DNA of 64,000 bases from Methylobacillus flagellatus_A (GTDB lineage Bacteria; Pseudomonadota; Gammaproteobacteria; Burkholderiales; Methylophilaceae): NCBI RefSeq assembly GCF_031344055.1, contig NZ_JADBEN010000008.1. The stretch is one strand, 5' to 3'. The translations under genes were made by a program, and so were the position numbers. The notes beneath the pieces are model-generated. The model saw only the letters and a program-made list of their open reading frames with translations. It was not told the origin of the DNA and searched no databases. This document shows positions 53,814-62,256 of the stretch, one piece after another; within the stretch, counting starts at the first letter, position 1, and every line of letters begins with the position of its first letter.

Positions 53814-54601
53814 TGGGGGTTGTGCTGCATGGGGCGGATGATGTTGCAAAGGCGCGCATAGCCGGGCAAATGGCTGCCCAGGTGCTTGCCATGGTCAAGG
53901 AGCATGTGGCGCCGGGCGTGACGACGGAAGATCTTGACCGCATTTGCCACGAATATATCGTGCATGAGCTGAAGGCGATTCCCGCCAACCTTGGCTACAG
54001 CGGTTTTCCCAAGACCATCTGCACATCCGTCAACCATGTGGTCTGCCATGGCATTCCTTCCGGGAAGCAAGTGTTGCGGGATGGCGATATCCTCAATATC
54101 GATGTCGCGGTCATCAAGGATGGCTGGTATGGCGATACCAGCCGCATGTATCTGATCGGCAATGCTGCGCCGGAGGCGGTGCGGCTGGTGCAGGCCGCCT
54201 ATGACGCGATGCGGGCAGGCATTTTGCAGGTGAAGCCGGGCAATACCCTGGGCGACGTGGGATATGCAATCCAGCAGGCGGCACATGCGCAGGGGTTCAG
54301 CGTGGTGCGTGAATATTGCGGCCACGGTGTCGGCCAGGTCTATCATGACGAGCCGCAGGTGCTGAATTACGGTCAGCCGGGCAGGGGGCTCAGGCTCAAG
54401 CCTGGCATGATTTTCACGGTAGAGCCCATGGTCAATGCCGGCAAGGCCGCCACTAGGACATTGCAGGACGAGTGGACGGTTGTGACGCAGGACAAGGGTT
54501 GGTCGGCCCAGTGGGAACATATGGTGGCAGTGACCGAGGAAGGATTTGAGCTGCTGACCGATTGGCCGGATGGGTTGGGACCCTATCAGGAAATTGCATG
54601 A
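53813..54601 (+). CDS. map: Type I methionine aminopeptidase
   Basis: A 262-residue metalloenzyme removing N-terminal methionine. All five metal ligands are visible: the two Asp in DVAVIKDGWYGDTSRMY, the His of GHGVGQ, and Glu in FTVEPMV and WEHMVAV. The substrate His in NHVVCHGIP is also present. The open frame extends 55 codons upstream in another gene's sequence, but ATG 53813 gives normal length. It is probably an extra copy, since the usual map near rpsB is not here. It is translationally coupled on both sides (TGATG and ATGA). Confidence 0.93.
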   Translation: MGVVLHGADDVAKARIAGQMAAQVLAMVKEHVAPGVTTEDLDRICHEYIVHELKAIPANLGYSGFPKTICTSVNHVVCHGIPSGKQVLRDGDILNIDVAVIKDGWYGDTSRMYLIGNAAPEAVRLVQAAYDAMRAGILQVKPGNTLGDVGYAIQQAAHAQGFSVVREYCGHGVGQVYHDEPQVLNYGQPGRGLRLKPGMIFTVEPMVNAGKAATRTLQDEWTVVTQDKGWSAQWEHMVAVTEEGFELLTDWPDGLGPYQEIA

Positions 54602-55059
54602 TGCGATCTCCAGCTTGCATGTCTTTTTATGGCGCTTTGCGTGCCTGGGAAAAACTGATGGGCATGGCTGCTGCCGTGCTCGATCAGGATGGCGTGCAAG
54701 CTGGCATCCGTTACCAGCACGCCTTGGTGCTGGCCGAGGAAATGCTGGAGGCATGCAGTGTCGCAGGCGATGACGAGGTCGCCCAATGCGGCGATGCGGT
54801 GGTTGCGGCTTATGTCGTCGCTCAACATAATCTCGCCGATATTTACCGTAGGAAAAATGCGCAGGCTTTGGCGGGAGGGCATTACCAGGAAGCTTTTCAG
54901 CGCTTGGATGCCTTATGTAAAGACGTGGCCGCGCCTGAAGGTTTGCGCCTTCTCGCGGCCAGGCACATGACGCGCGCATTGGGCGAGTGGGTCGCACACC
55001 AGCAGCAATGTGGAAACTATCCAGCCAGTACAGGGCAGCGTATTGAACGGTCCAATTGA
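54598..55059 (+). CDS. Hypothetical protein of the ParD-like/Map operon
   Basis: A 153-residue soluble, Ala-rich, mainly helical protein with no recognised motif, signal peptide or membrane segment. It contains four helix-like blocks (for example AWEKLMGMAAAVLDQDG and GDAVVAAYVVAQHNLADIY), perhaps a tetratricopeptide-like or four-helix fold. It overlaps map by ATGA, so it is translated together with it. Function unknown. Confidence 0.65.
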   Translation: MMRSPACMSFYGALRAWEKLMGMAAAVLDQDGVQAGIRYQHALVLAEEMLEACSVAGDDEVAQCGDAVVAAYVVAQHNLADIYRRKNAQALAGGHYQEAFQRLDALCKDVAAPEGLRLLAARHMTRALGEWVAHQQQCGNYPASTGQRIERSN

Positions 55060-55084
55060 CTGGCTGGGTTTTTGTTGGCCGGGC

Positions 55085-55504
55085 TTATTTGACGCTGGCT
55101 GGCTCGTCGATTTTCTTGCCTGCGTCCGGACCGGACCTCAATGTATAGATATCGTCGATATGGATAAGGACCGCGAATTTCGGCGTTTTCATGCCGTTCT
55201 TTTCCGCGAATGCCAGCGCATTGTCATAAGGCGCAGTGCCTGCGCTGAATAGCTCGGGCGTGCCGACGATGCGGTAGCCATCCAGGGCGGGGCGGTCAAT
55301 CACGGCAATCGCCATTTTCGAGCCGTCGCGTATGTTCTGCAAGGTCTGGCCGCCGGTGTTCTCATTGTAGATCAAGGTCTGGTCGTCATAGGCCCGCAGC
55401 GAACGCTTGGGGCCGATGTCCGGCAGTCCATCCTTGCTTACCGTGGCTTGAACCGGCAGTTCCTTGGCCAGCATGGCCTTGATTGAATCGTTGAGTCTTT
55501 TCAT
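55085..55504 (-). CDS. Pyridoxamine 5'-phosphate oxidase-like FMN-binding protein
   Basis: A 139-residue single-domain split-barrel protein. LPVQATVSKDGLPDIGPKRSLRAYDDQTLIYNENTGGQTLQNI-like features are typical of small flavin-binding proteins of the pyridoxamine oxidase superfamily, which act as reductases or stress proteins. No signal peptide. It converges on the hypothetical gene to its left. The 12-mer TATACGTTTCGT lies about 60-70 bases upstream of its start. Confidence 0.8.
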   Translation of the reverse strand: MKRLNDSIKAMLAKELPVQATVSKDGLPDIGPKRSLRAYDDQTLIYNENTGGQTLQNIRDGSKMAIAVIDRPALDGYRIVGTPELFSAGTAPYDNALAFAEKNGMKTPKFAVLIHIDDIYTLRSGPDAGKKIDEPASVK

Positions 55505-55563
55505 TTGTATTCCCTAGTATTTCTTGGTTAAAAAACCGGATAACTAGCGCATCATATCAAAAA

Positions 55564-55578
55564 TATACGTTTCGTTTA
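55564..55578. promoter_or_regulatory. Second copy of the TATACGTTTCGT element
   Basis: It matches 53517-53528 in 12 of 12 bases, in an AT-rich divergent region between the FMN-binding protein (minus) and the membrane protein gene at 55644 (plus). Here the second arm of the inverted repeat is imperfect (CGTTTATA). Confidence 0.35.
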
Positions 55579-55643
55579 TATATTGTATATTATCTTGGCG
55601 GGACACAGTGCTTGCCGGCATGGTTTAATCTCACCTTGCTTCA

Positions 55644-56270
55644 ATGACCGGAACAGCCCTCATGACCGCTGCACAAACATCGCCAGAAACCAGGAAAACA
55701 AATGACCCAGGCAAGAAGGCCGGCATCATCGCCTTGTTGTTGTCTGTCTTCTGCGTGCCGTTGCTTGGTGTCGTGGTGGGGATATTCGCCCTGCTCAAAT
55801 CGCGCGCCGCCGGACAAGGCAATTTGTTTGCCATCCTCGCCATTGGCATCAACCTGGCCTATACGGTGCTGCTGGCGCTATTCCTGGTCAGCGCCAACTA
55901 TGTATCCAAGGGAAAAGCGGAGCAGCAGCAACAGGAAGAGGCGCTTGAAGCATTGGCTTTGCAGCGGCATGGCCCCGTGGATACCGACCGTATCGCCCAG
56001 GAGCTGCATGGCAAGCTGGAAGCGTTCCGCGAAACGCATGGCGCCTACCCTTCCTACGGCCAGTTGCTTTCCGAGCGCGGCGCTTTGGCTTTGACTGATG
56101 AGCAGCGCGAAGTGCTGGTGAATACGGCGACACCGCGCAGCACGCGCGTGGGCTTCCAGGCCTGCGTGGCGTCCAACGGCGTGGGCAGCGGCGCCATCCT
56201 CAGGCCGGGCTCAGGCAACCCGCCGTTGGTAGCTGGCAACTGCACCAACATGGCCGCTAGGCGCGAGTAA
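55644..56270 (+). CDS. DUF4190-type membrane protein of unknown function
   Basis: A 208-residue protein: two adjacent membrane helices (about 25-50 and 58-82; GIIALLLSVFCVPLLGVVVGIFALL and NLFAILAIGINLAYTVLLALFLV) with the hairpin typical of DUF4190-like proteins. A soluble helix-rich C-terminus follows, with YPSYGQLLSERGALALTDEQ reminiscent of pilin-like or sensor segments. The start may be ATG 55644 or 55662. Its end overlaps the convergent PepSY gene by 14 bases. No function can be assigned. Confidence 0.7.
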   Translation: MTGTALMTAAQTSPETRKTNDPGKKAGIIALLLSVFCVPLLGVVVGIFALLKSRAAGQGNLFAILAIGINLAYTVLLALFLVSANYVSKGKAEQQQQEEALEALALQRHGPVDTDRIAQELHGKLEAFRETHGAYPSYGQLLSERGALALTDEQREVLVNTATPRSTRVGFQACVASNGVGSGAILRPGSGNPPLVAGNCTNMAARRE

Positions 56271-57687
56271 GACGGCGCCAGCCCATGACCATGCCTGCGG
56301 CGGTGAGGATGACGCCGCCGATCGAGAACAGGATCACGACGATCCAGCGCGGGATCTCGGCATTGTCGAGCGGCGCGAAATCGAGGCGGTGCAGCGCCGC
56401 AAACAGCCAGCGGTAGGTGCGGCTGCCATGGTCCTGCGATGCCACGATGCGCGTAGTGGCCGGGTCGATGTAATAGCTGGTGGCGGAAATGTCATCCAGG
56501 TCGATGCGGATGACCGGGGAGGCAGCCTCCAACCGTTTGCCGTAGTAATACCTGTCGCCATGCTCCAGCCAGGTGGCAGCCTTGATCCCTGCATGCGGCA
56601 GCATGCCTGCCGCCTGTGCCGTGAACGCTGCCGCCGCGAACGGGGCGAGCGGCGCCCCGCTGGCGGCGTCCAGCATCCAGGTGCGATGCTGTGTAAGGCC
56701 GAGCAGGATAGGCCTGCCAGCAAAATATATCCATTCGATCTCGCCAATTTTCTCCGTCGCGCCTATCTGCGCCGGCAATGCCGGCAACGGCCCGTACGGC
56801 GGTTTTCCTGCCCAGTGCCGCGATTCTTGCTCGCTCAGCTTCTTGCCCGAGAACATATCGAACGGCTTCATCGACAGCCAGCCGCTGAACAGCCATGTCA
56901 GGCACAGCACCCCTGCGAGCAGGCCGGAAACATGGTGCCACTTGGCCCAGCCGCGATATGGCGTCATGCGGCCTCCCTTGTAGCGGCGACGCAGGCGCAG
57001 GCGGTCTATTCCCAGCCAGATGCCCATCAGGCTCATCGCCGTGGCGGGGAACGACAGCCACATGACGACCTGACGCCAAACCTGGGTATAATCGAAGCGG
57101 AGCGGAGTGAAATATATCCAGTGGATGACGGAGCCCAGCCAGTTCCAGGCGCGCTCGCTACGCGAGGTATCCAGCACGACTTCGGCTGTGCGGCTGGACA
57201 AATACAGCACATTCCCGTTGCTGAAGGTCACGCGATGCAAAGGCCGGTGGGCATGGAGAGAGGACGAGATCGACCATTGGTCGCGCTCGATTAATTCTGT
57301 ATTGATGATGGATGCGCCAGGCAGGAACGCCTGGGCAGAGATGCGGACGTCATTGGGCGTGACGCTCAGCTTCTCGCCGCTGTCTGCCCATACGGAATGC
57401 CAGCTATCCTGGTGTAAGGCGTGGTAAAGCGGTCGCCCGTCGTGCATGGCAAGCCGGAGCTTGTCCAGCTCACCGCCTAGCATGGCGGCCACCTGGGCCG
57501 GCGCTATGCGCACCAAGCCAGGTGCAACCGCCTCCAGGCGGGGAATTCGTTCTTCCTGCGTGAGCTTGGGATAGGCCACGAACAGCATGACCGCCCCGGA
57601 AATGAACCAGAGCAGCACCAGCACGCCAAGCGCTATCCCCAGCCAGCGATGCCAGAGGTGGAGGTTGCGCATGGAGAAGAGTTTCAT
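56257..57687 (-). CDS. PepSY-domain membrane protein (putative ferric/siderophore reductase type)
   Basis: A 476-residue protein of the PepSY-associated membrane family. The first helix begins MRNLHLWHRWLGIALGVLVLLWFISG (His residues that could ligate haem), with further helices near 205, 255 and 445. Periplasmic PepSY repeats are present (about 55-180 and 300-430). Some family members reduce ferric siderophores or manage periplasmic metal. It follows the TonB receptor at 57710 by 22 bases, hence is probably under the same cobalamin riboswitch. Confidence 0.8.
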   Translation of the reverse strand: MKLFSMRNLHLWHRWLGIALGVLVLLWFISGAVMLFVAYPKLTQEERIPRLEAVAPGLVRIAPAQVAAMLGGELDKLRLAMHDGRPLYHALHQDSWHSVWADSGEKLSVTPNDVRISAQAFLPGASIINTELIERDQWSISSSLHAHRPLHRVTFSNGNVLYLSSRTAEVVLDTSRSERAWNWLGSVIHWIYFTPLRFDYTQVWRQVVMWLSFPATAMSLMGIWLGIDRLRLRRRYKGGRMTPYRGWAKWHHVSGLLAGVLCLTWLFSGWLSMKPFDMFSGKKLSEQESRHWAGKPPYGPLPALPAQIGATEKIGEIEWIYFAGRPILLGLTQHRTWMLDAASGAPLAPFAAAAFTAQAAGMLPHAGIKAATWLEHGDRYYYGKRLEAASPVIRIDLDDISATSYYIDPATTRIVASQDHGSRTYRWLFAALHRLDFAPLDNAEIPRWIVVILFSIGGVILTAAGMVMGWRRLTRA

Positions 57688-57709
57688 GGTGCCGTACGTA
57701 TTCAGGAGC

Positions 57710-59848
57710 TTAGTAACGGAATTCCGCAGTCAGTTCGAGTTGACGCGGTGCGCCGATGATTTGCTGGGTACTGCCGTAGGCCAATGCTGCATAGAATTTG
57801 TCAGTCAGGTTGCGGATATTGGCGCGTAGCGTCATTTGCTTGTTGACATGCCAGGCCGCGCTTGCGTCATACACGGTATAGCCCGCAAGGGTAATGTCAT
57901 TGGCGTTATTTGCGTAGCGTTTGCCTACGTATCGTGCTCCGACGCCAACTTCCCAGTTGGGTGCTTGGTAGTAAACCCATGCATTAGCGACTTTTTCAGG
58001 AACGTTTAATGGCGTATTGCCCGCACGTGAAACTGATACGGCCGAAGTTCCTGAGCCTACGGATTCGTTGAGCTCATCAAAACGGGCATTTAACAAAGCG
58101 GCATTGAAATCTACCCTCAACCGATCAATAGGATACAGCGTGGTTGCAAACTCAATACCACGCGACGATTGTGAGCCGCCTTGCACCGAAGTGGAAGCAT
58201 TGACCGGATCACGGGTAATGATGTCATCCTTGGCAATATGGTAAAGCGCTAATGTCCATTCGCCCTTGATGTTTTCTAATGATTGTTTGATGCCAATTTC
58301 TGCCTGACGGGAGCGTGTCAGGCTGTATTTTGCATTGCTCAAATTCAGGCCGAGTAGATTGGTAATCGGATCTGTACCGCGACTGATTTGTCCATAGAGG
58401 CTGGTATGCTGGGTAGCATTGAATACGGTGCCTAAGCGCCAAGTCACAGGAGAGAAGTTATCGCGGACTTCGTTAGCTGTATCTCTGAAATCTTCACGAT
58501 CAGTATGGATGAATTCTTTTCTGACGCCTGCGATTAGCTTCCAGTCATCTGTCAGATTGAATGCATCTTCAGCAAAAAATGCTTGTTGTCTGACGATTGC
58601 ATCATAGTTCCTACTCATTGGATTCCAACTAATGAATAGCCCTGGAGTGAAACCTGCCGCTGGTACAGTGTCATTTGCGGAAGTTGCGGAGCTACCAGAC
58701 CCAGCACTGTTGATGACACTGCTGTGCTGGAACTCAGAGCGCATGATCTCCCAGCCTGCTGATAATCTATTCTGGTGTCCAAACCAGTCGTTCTGTGAGA
58801 TTAATTCCATACGATTACCAATTTGCTTTTGGGCATGTTCAATCGCGGTAAAACTGCGGCGCTGCACAGTATTGGTTACGGGCTGGAACGTGAATGACTC
58901 TGCATTGCGCCACTCCCGGTCAGACTTGAACCAATAGCTTTCATTTTTGAAAGTAAGGCTGGGGGAGATTTTCCAGTCAATTTTTGCGCGTGCCCGTGAG
59001 TCGACAAAATCCATTTTGTTGTCTGAAACATTATAGTTTTTACTACGTAATGCACGGGATAAACGACCATTGACTAATGGCGAGCCAAAGTTGGCAGTTG
59101 GGGAGTCTTCTGCATGATCCAGCGTGAAGCCAATTTTCAGATTGTCGGTGGGCGTAAACAGTAAAGATGTCATGATCTTCTTGCTGTCGTAATCACCACG
59201 GCTGATATAGCCGTCGCCACCTAATACGGACGCATCAATACGGAATGCGCCGATTTCGCCAATGGCACCAGTGCCGCCCAATGCTGCACGATAAGCGCCA
59301 TAGGAACCAGCACCAACGAGCGCTTCAATGGATGTTTCACGGCTTGCCTGTTTACGGACGCTATTGACAATGCCACCTGCCGCACCATCGCCAAACAATA
59401 CGGAGGCCGGACCGCGCAAGACTTCGATACGTTCATAGCCCCATGTGTCGGATGGATAGGTCAGTGTACCTGCGCCGGTCATCAGTCGCACACCATCTTC
59501 TGCTTGTGCTACTGAGTTGTTGCCAGTAAAGCCACGAGATGAAAATGCCTGGCCATTGCCTGGAGTGCTGATATCAGTAATTCCCGTTGTCCGCGTCACA
59601 GCTTCACGGATAGAAATGTCGCCGCGTTGGCGGATTGTTTGTGCATCTAGTGTTTCAACACTTGCGGGGGTTTCTTTTGCTGTCAGTCCCAGGCGGCTGC
59701 CTGTGGTGTTTTTCTTTTTCAGGTTAAGTCCAGGCTTGTCTTGTGTTGCCTTGACTTGTACTTCTTCCAAGGTAGCATCTTCCGCCAGCGCCCCGCTGGA
59801 GAATATGGCCATTAAGGCTGTTGCCAGGATGTAGTTGCTATTTTTCAT
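57710..59848 (-). CDS. TonB-dependent receptor under cobalamin riboswitch
   Basis: A 712-residue outer-membrane receptor. Signal peptide (about 1-26); plug domain with KETPASVETLDAQTIRQRG and YERIEVLRGPASVLFGDGAAGG; barrel ending LTAEFRY with terminal aromatic residue. Sequence style is that of ferric siderophore (FhuE/FcuA-like) receptors, but the leader contains a B12 riboswitch, so it may import cobalamin or cobinamide. ATG 59848 with GGGAG six bases before is preferred over an earlier start. No STN domain. The coding sequence is somewhat less GC-rich than its neighbours. Confidence 0.9.
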   Translation of the reverse strand: MKNSNYILATALMAIFSSGALAEDATLEEVQVKATQDKPGLNLKKKNTTGSRLGLTAKETPASVETLDAQTIRQRGDISIREAVTRTTGITDISTPGNGQAFSSRGFTGNNSVAQAEDGVRLMTGAGTLTYPSDTWGYERIEVLRGPASVLFGDGAAGGIVNSVRKQASRETSIEALVGAGSYGAYRAALGGTGAIGEIGAFRIDASVLGGDGYISRGDYDSKKIMTSLLFTPTDNLKIGFTLDHAEDSPTANFGSPLVNGRLSRALRSKNYNVSDNKMDFVDSRARAKIDWKISPSLTFKNESYWFKSDREWRNAESFTFQPVTNTVQRRSFTAIEHAQKQIGNRMELISQNDWFGHQNRLSAGWEIMRSEFQHSSVINSAGSGSSATSANDTVPAAGFTPGLFISWNPMSRNYDAIVRQQAFFAEDAFNLTDDWKLIAGVRKEFIHTDREDFRDTANEVRDNFSPVTWRLGTVFNATQHTSLYGQISRGTDPITNLLGLNLSNAKYSLTRSRQAEIGIKQSLENIKGEWTLALYHIAKDDIITRDPVNASTSVQGGSQSSRGIEFATTLYPIDRLRVDFNAALLNARFDELNESVGSGTSAVSVSRAGNTPLNVPEKVANAWVYYQAPNWEVGVGARYVGKRYANNANDITLAGYTVYDASAAWHVNKQMTLRANIRNLTDKFYAALAYGSTQQIIGAPRQLELTAEFRY

Positions 59849-60063
59849 TATTGCTCCCAAATTGATGGTTCAGCATGACAAACTGTCATGTGTAAATCAG
59901 CCATATGGTCGGAGCAGGGAGAGAAATGCATGCAAAGCGGCTGCAACGGCAATTCGACCTGAGGCACCAATGGCAACCCAAGTCTGCAACGCATCAATAA
60001 TGTCGAATGAAAATGGTGAACATTCGCCGATTCCAGGACACCCCGCCCTTGCTCGAACAACAT
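59848..60063 (-). CDS. Possible His/Cys/Met-rich leader ORF
   Basis: A 71-codon open frame whose ATG lies 6 bases after the riboswitch and whose TAA shares its last base with the receptor's ATG (TAATG). The product is rich in His, Cys and Met (HHFHSTLLMRC, LCMHFSPCSDHMADLHM, CHAEPSIW). No ribosome site precedes it, and a small hairpin (59873-59889) lies inside. It may be chance in the untranslated leader; a real leader peptide or a metal-binding protein is possible. Confidence 0.25.
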   Translation of the reverse strand: MLFEQGRGVLESANVHHFHSTLLMRCRLGLPLVPQVELPLQPLCMHFSPCSDHMADLHMTVCHAEPSIWEQ

Positions 60064-60069
60064 AGCTGA

Positions 60070-60224
60070 CTTGCGGCAGGTCTCCTGACTCTCGGGTCAT
60101 CGTCTTGTTTGTAGCCTTCCCAGATTATTATCCAGTGGCAAGAGTGGCAAACAGACTCACCGATTACAGTTGCGGGGGCAGTTCCGGATTACGATCGTCG
60201 TGTCTTCACCGGATTCCCTATTAA
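60070..60224 (-). ncRNA. Cobalamin (B12) riboswitch
   Basis: Read on the minus strand it contains the standard B12 aptamer blocks in order: AGGGAATCCGGTG, GGAACTGCCCCCGCAACTGTAA, GCCACTG, GGGAAGGC, then GATGACCCGAGAGTCAGGAGACCTGCC. It lies about 220 bases before the TonB receptor gene. Binding of adenosylcobalamin should repress the receptor and probably the PepSY gene behind it. No T-rich terminator is obvious, so translational control or a factor-dependent stop is likely. Confidence 0.93.
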
Positions 60225-60249
60225 TTCTCCTTGTTGACAACAAGGAGAA
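60225..60249. repeat. Perfect 25-bp palindrome
   Basis: Twelve-base arms (60225-60236 and 60238-60249; first arm TTCTCCTTGTTG) around a single A, immediately upstream of the riboswitch in the minus direction and in the divergent region to the gene at 60396. No T run follows. It could be an operator for a dimeric regulator or a 5' stabilising hairpin on the riboswitch transcript. Confidence 0.45.
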
Positions 60250-60395
60250 ACCGTAAGTGCAGCGGATTTTAATTTGTATCGGACATTAAATCAATCAAAG
60301 CCAAGGTTGTTCTATGATTATAAAAAGAATTTTTTGCTATGGACTTGCGGATCGATATGAGAGATATGCGTAAATGATCGTAGGAGGAAAAAGCA

Positions 60396-61289
60396 ATGCA
60401 ACGTAAAACCATTCGAGATTTTGATCCTGAAGTGATCAAGGCCTATGACGAATATGCGCATGGCGAAATCAGCCGCCGCGGTTTCTTGAGCCGCATCGCT
60501 AGGTTTGCTGTGACTGGCTTGTCGGCAGAGGTTTTGCTCGCTGCTCTGTCACCGCAGTTCGCGCAGGCGGAGCAGGTCTCGCCGGACGACAAGCGATTGC
60601 AGGCTGGCCGGGCCGAGTTTTCTTCTCCTGACGGCAATGGCAAGGTCAAGGGCTACCTGGTTAAGCCAGTCAGGCACACCGGCAAACTACCCGTGGTGCT
60701 GATATTGCATGAGAACCGCGGCCTCAATCCCCATATCCAGGACATCGCCCGCCGTGTCGCACTGGATAACTTCATTGCTTTCGCGCCTGATGCATTGGCG
60801 CCGCTGGGTGGCTATCCCGGCGATGAGGACAAGGCCCGTGAATTGTTTGCTACGTTGGATCAAACTAAGACTCGCGAAGATATCATTGCCGCTGCCGCGG
60901 CGTTAAAGCAGCTGCCCGAGGGCAATGGCAAACTTGGCGTGGTCGGGTTTTGCTATGGAGGCGGCATTGCCAATTTTCTGGCGACGCGGCTGTCGTATTT
61001 GGACGCTGCTGTGCCGTTTTATGGTGCTCACCCGCCGGCAGAAGATGTTGCCAAAATCAAGGCACCGCTGTTGATTCAATTGGCGGAACTGGACGAGCGC
61101 ATCACTTCCGGCTGGCCTGCCTATGAAACCGCACTCAAGGCAGCCGGCGTGAACTATCAGGCGTATATCTATCCCGGCGTGCAGCATGCTTTCAACAACG
61201 ACACGACACCGCGTTACGACGAAGCGGCTGCCAAATTGGCCTGGCAGCGCACCATAGCCTTCTTCAACCAGTATTTGCGCGACTCGTAG
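60396..61289 (+). CDS. Dienelactone hydrolase-family protein with Tat-like signal
   Basis: A 297-residue alpha/beta hydrolase. A twin-arginine-like N-terminus (EISRRGFLSRIARFAVTGLSAEVLLAAL) suggests folded export. The DLH domain (about 70-295) has the nucleophile motif GFCYGGG (Cys186), the acid region QLAELDERIT, and His in YPGVQHAFNND, so the Cys-Asp-His triad is intact. A GGAGG lies before the ATG. Carboxymethylenebutenolidase-type activity is the family role; the natural substrate is unknown. It is divergent from the riboswitch. Confidence 0.88.
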   Translation: MQRKTIRDFDPEVIKAYDEYAHGEISRRGFLSRIARFAVTGLSAEVLLAALSPQFAQAEQVSPDDKRLQAGRAEFSSPDGNGKVKGYLVKPVRHTGKLPVVLILHENRGLNPHIQDIARRVALDNFIAFAPDALAPLGGYPGDEDKARELFATLDQTKTREDIIAAAAALKQLPEGNGKLGVVGFCYGGGIANFLATRLSYLDAAVPFYGAHPPAEDVAKIKAPLLIQLAELDERITSGWPAYETALKAAGVNYQAYIYPGVQHAFNNDTTPRYDEAAAKLAWQRTIAFFNQYLRDS

Positions 61290-61304
61290 GAATAAGCAGG
61301 TGGC

Positions 61305-61517
61305 TCAAATCCGCGCTACTACAGAGATAGTCTGCCCCATGCATTCCACCACCTGGCCTGCGCGGATTTTCGCGGTCTTGCGCGTTTCCGACTGACCGTC
61401 CACTTGCACCAGCCCTCCCGCTACCATGGCCTTGCCCTGGCCGCCTGAGTCGGCGATGCCTGTCAGCTTGAGCAGGTTGCAAAGTTCGATATAGTCGTCG
61501 CGCAGCGTGAATTCCAT
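61305..61517 (-). CDS. S4-domain RNA-binding protein (YbcJ-like)
   Basis: A 70-residue protein consisting of a single S4 RNA-binding domain: IELCNLLKLTGIADSGGQGKAMVAGGLVQVDGQSETRK-like features, the usual YbcJ/RNA-binding ribosome-associated form. ATG 61517 is chosen because the longer open frame has no family support. It converges on the hydrolase gene. It probably binds structured RNA. Confidence 0.82.
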   Translation of the reverse strand: MEFTLRDDYIELCNLLKLTGIADSGGQGKAMVAGGLVQVDGQSETRKTAKIRAGQVVECMGQTISVVARI

Positions 61518-61629
61518 GATGATGCCCTGTATTGAATGCCTGCGATTACACCATGTTTTGCATGGCAATGAAACGAGCAGGGCGGGTGTTTCGCGTAAAA
61601 TGGCATCAACCCATTCAGGAAAGTATTCC

Positions 61630-62256
61630 ATGCAAGTCGATGCCCAGTTCGGCCCAGCATTTTCCCAGGCGATGCAGGCCTTTGATGCACGCAATGCCCA
61701 GGACCCCAACCAGACGCTGGTGAACGGCGTGGCTGTTCCCAAGGAGCTGGCTTACGCCCGGCGCATGACGGAGATGTTGCAGCGCTACCGCCCGGATGCC
61801 TCCGAAACGTTGCAACTGGCTGCGCGCTGCCAGCACATCGAGCGCTGGACCTTGCCGCGCGACGCCTATCCGATGACCAAACCGGGCTATCACCAGTGGC
61901 GGCGCAAGCTCAAGCAGTACCATGCCGAAGTCGCGCGCGAGATCATGCAGCAGGCCGGATATGACGAGGAAACGATACTCCGCGTGGCTGCATTGGTCAG
62001 CAAGGAAGCGCCGCTGGCCGATGCCGAGATGCAGGTGCTGGAGGACGTGGTCGTGATGGTGTTCGTCGAATATTACCTTGAAGAGTTCGTCGGCCAGCAC
62101 CCGGAATACGATGTGCCGAAATGGAAGGATATCCTGCGCAAGACCTTGCGCAAGGTATCTAAAGCCGGGCACCAGGCCTTGCTGACCCAGGTGAAATTGC
62201 CCCAGGCGCTGGTGCCGCTGATCCAGGAAGTGATGAGGGAGGAAGGCTGGCTGTGA
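61630..62256 (+). CDS. DUF4202-family protein
   Basis: A 208-residue soluble, helix-rich protein. ELAYARRMTEMLQRYRPDASETLQLAARCQHIERWTLPR-like features and YHQWRRKLKQYHAEVA are typical of DUF4202, a family with conserved His, Glu and Arg residues that suggest an HD-like or metal-binding fold. ATG 61630 follows AGGAAAG by six bases. Function unknown. The next gene starts at an overlapping GTG. Confidence 0.8.
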   Translation: MQVDAQFGPAFSQAMQAFDARNAQDPNQTLVNGVAVPKELAYARRMTEMLQRYRPDASETLQLAARCQHIERWTLPRDAYPMTKPGYHQWRRKLKQYHAEVAREIMQQAGYDEETILRVAALVSKEAPLADAEMQVLEDVVVMVFVEYYLEEFVGQHPEYDVPKWKDILRKTLRKVSKAGHQALLTQVKLPQALVPLIQEVMREEGWL

